Assembly (NCBI RefSeq): GCF_901709675.1
Contig: NC_051099.1
Coordinates: 6,822,001 to 6,886,000 of the forward strand
Source of the DNA: Syngnathus acus
Lineage: Eukaryota > Chordata > Actinopteri > Syngnathiformes > Syngnathidae
Length of the DNA stretch: 64,000 nucleotides
Direction: 5' to 3'
The notes beneath the pieces were generated by a model. That model worked only from the letters and a program-made list of their open reading frames with translations, did not search any database and was not told where the DNA came from. Shown here piece by piece: positions 62,601 to 64,000 of the stretch; positions within the stretch are counted from its first letter, which is position 1, and the number at the start of each line of letters is the position of its first letter. Position numbers and translations under genes: made by a program.

Positions 62601-64000
62601 ACAACACAAAAGCGTATACAACATCTGGCTCATTTGAAATGTTGGCAGCTATCAAGGTGAACCCGATTCATAACGATCTTTCCTCCTCCTGGCAAAAAGA
62701 GGATTTCGGACATAGACAAGACATAAATTCAAAAACTAGTGATGTAAGTCTTCTGCTATTTGCCACATGAACATTGTTTAGTAGCACAATGTTGGTGAGT
62801 AAAAATGCTCCGGGGAAAATCTTTTTCTGACTTCACTAAGAGGTTCCACATCAACATCTGAGTCATTATAAAATTGTATCAACAAGGTATATTTGACGTG
62901 CACTCTAAATTTAAACTCTAACGGAACAACAACACTGTTTATATAACTATACGGATTCCCTGAAAGAGCACTCCGCCACCCACCATTAAACCATTGACGT
63001 AATGATGAGTAAAAATGTTTGCCCAGCGTCATAACCCGCCCTCTCGAAACTGAGCAACCTTAGTTTAATTTTACATGATGAAACAATCAGACAGACACAC
63101 CTGGCAACAGCACTGGTGCTATGGACACATCAAGCGACAAAGTCAAATGTGTGTCAAAGATTTAAATTTTAACCCCAGTTTTTCTTTTTTTTATCATTAC
63201 ATAATTAAGCTTACTGCATTGTTTACGGTGATGCCGTGCTTCGATCCAGAGATAGATTGCCAAAAGATAATGCATAGGGGTCATAATGGAGTTGTCGATA
63301 TTTGTGAACAAATCTGAATACACTAAAACCATACTGAATAAATTATTGGCAGATTCTGTCTCAGGTTTTTTGCCAGTAGTCTGGTTGTCAGTACATATAT
63401 TAGTAAGAAACAGAAACTACCTTTTATTCCAACAAGTTTTGCTATTCTTCTTGAAATTTAAAAGGCTTCATTTTAATCAAACCACCTCTTGAGCTGTGCA
63501 CCGAAAGGGGGAAAAAATGCTTTCAATATTTAATTACATGCACTAGCTGCAGTCTGTGAAGGAAGAGTATTGCAGCCCAAGATAGCTGCAAATTACTAAA
63601 TGATTCAAAAGGCGGGGTAAACATAACTGCTTTCACAAAGCAGGAAGACGCCATTTGTAAAGATACAAACTACACACACACATGTAGAAGAGAGTAGAGG
63701 ACCATTCTGTGCGCATGGATACTATGTAGTGGATTTGTATTTGGAACATATGTGCATTTTTGAAAATTTAAATAACCATAAGCTGGTATCTGCTTCTATT
63801 TGCTGTAAATTGCTGAATATACGCTACAGTAGATTGATCTTATTCTCTTGCCTCTTTGAGATTTGTAAATGCTAGCTGCTATTTTTATAGCACTCCAATT
63901 AATAGCACTGTATTTAAAAGTTACATCCGTCTTGTATTCTGCAGAAATGCAGACGTGAGGCAAGCCATTGACATTTATATCCAACTCTCAAACTTAACGA
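59667..64000. other. Right end of window, no gene recognised
   Basis: No exon, RNA gene or intact element supported. There is an ATT trinucleotide run at 61706-61730, a GT/GC tract near 61222-61250 and general AT-rich DNA. A far-upstream nrg2 exon encoding the long N-terminus known from mammals was looked for and not seen. Confidence 0.45.

Overview
The window looks like genomic DNA from a ray-finned (teleost) fish. It has compact intron-rich vertebrate genes with GT-AG introns, many short inverted-repeat DNA transposons and hAT or Tc1/mariner relics of kinds common in fish, and abundant microsatellites. The species cannot be named from the sequence alone. There are no rRNA or tRNA genes, CRISPR arrays or bacterial-style operons.

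Three protein-coding genes are supported, all by reading exons, splice sites and codon phases directly. (1) 173-2651, + strand: the last ten coding exons of a muscle-type glycogen phosphorylase (pygm); the 5' half lies outside the window. (2) 5879-9107, + strand: a complete ten-exon organic anion transporter of the SLC22A6/OAT1 type, predicted 557 residues. (3) 50959 down to 13509, - strand: a neuregulin-2 gene (nrg2) with twelve coding exons. These comprise a lysine-rich type I-like first exon, two Ig exons, the EGF-N exon, alternative EGF-C exons alpha and beta, a 24-nt beta1 microexon, the transmembrane exon and four cytoplasmic exons. Alpha, beta1 and beta2 splice forms all stay in frame (599, 601 and 593 residues). 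nrg2 converges tail to tail with the transporter.

Layout: pygm 3' half (0.17-3.0 kb); intergenic DNA and a possible transporter leader exon (3.0-5.9 kb); slc22a6-like gene (5.9-9.35 kb); a hAT-type element with a perfect 8-bp target duplication (9.9-10.7 kb); probable nrg2 3' UTR (about 11.3-13.5 kb); the nrg2 cytoplasmic and transmembrane exons (13.5-16.4 kb); a 580-bp ACTC repeat; the nrg2 splice cassettes and EGF exon (18.2-24.5 kb); a 17.6-kb intron rich in mobile-element debris; the Ig exons (42.1-42.8 kb); an 8-kb intron; the first nrg2 exon with a candidate promoter (50.9-51.2 kb); then 13 kb of upstream DNA holding a solo LTR, a possible RFX/CRE/CCAAT regulatory cluster and a CpG-rich segment of unknown nature, but no gene I can establish.

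The three genes do not form a pathway: one releases glucose-1-phosphate from glycogen, one exchanges organic anions across epithelial membranes, and one encodes a membrane-anchored ErbB ligand. I found no wholly new biological system. The signals most worth a second look concern nrg2 splicing: an intronic array that on the transcribed strand reads as more than a hundred overlapping 5' splice-site-like GUGAGU motifs next to the alternative microexon, and a miniature transposon inserted 28 bp upstream of the EGF exon.
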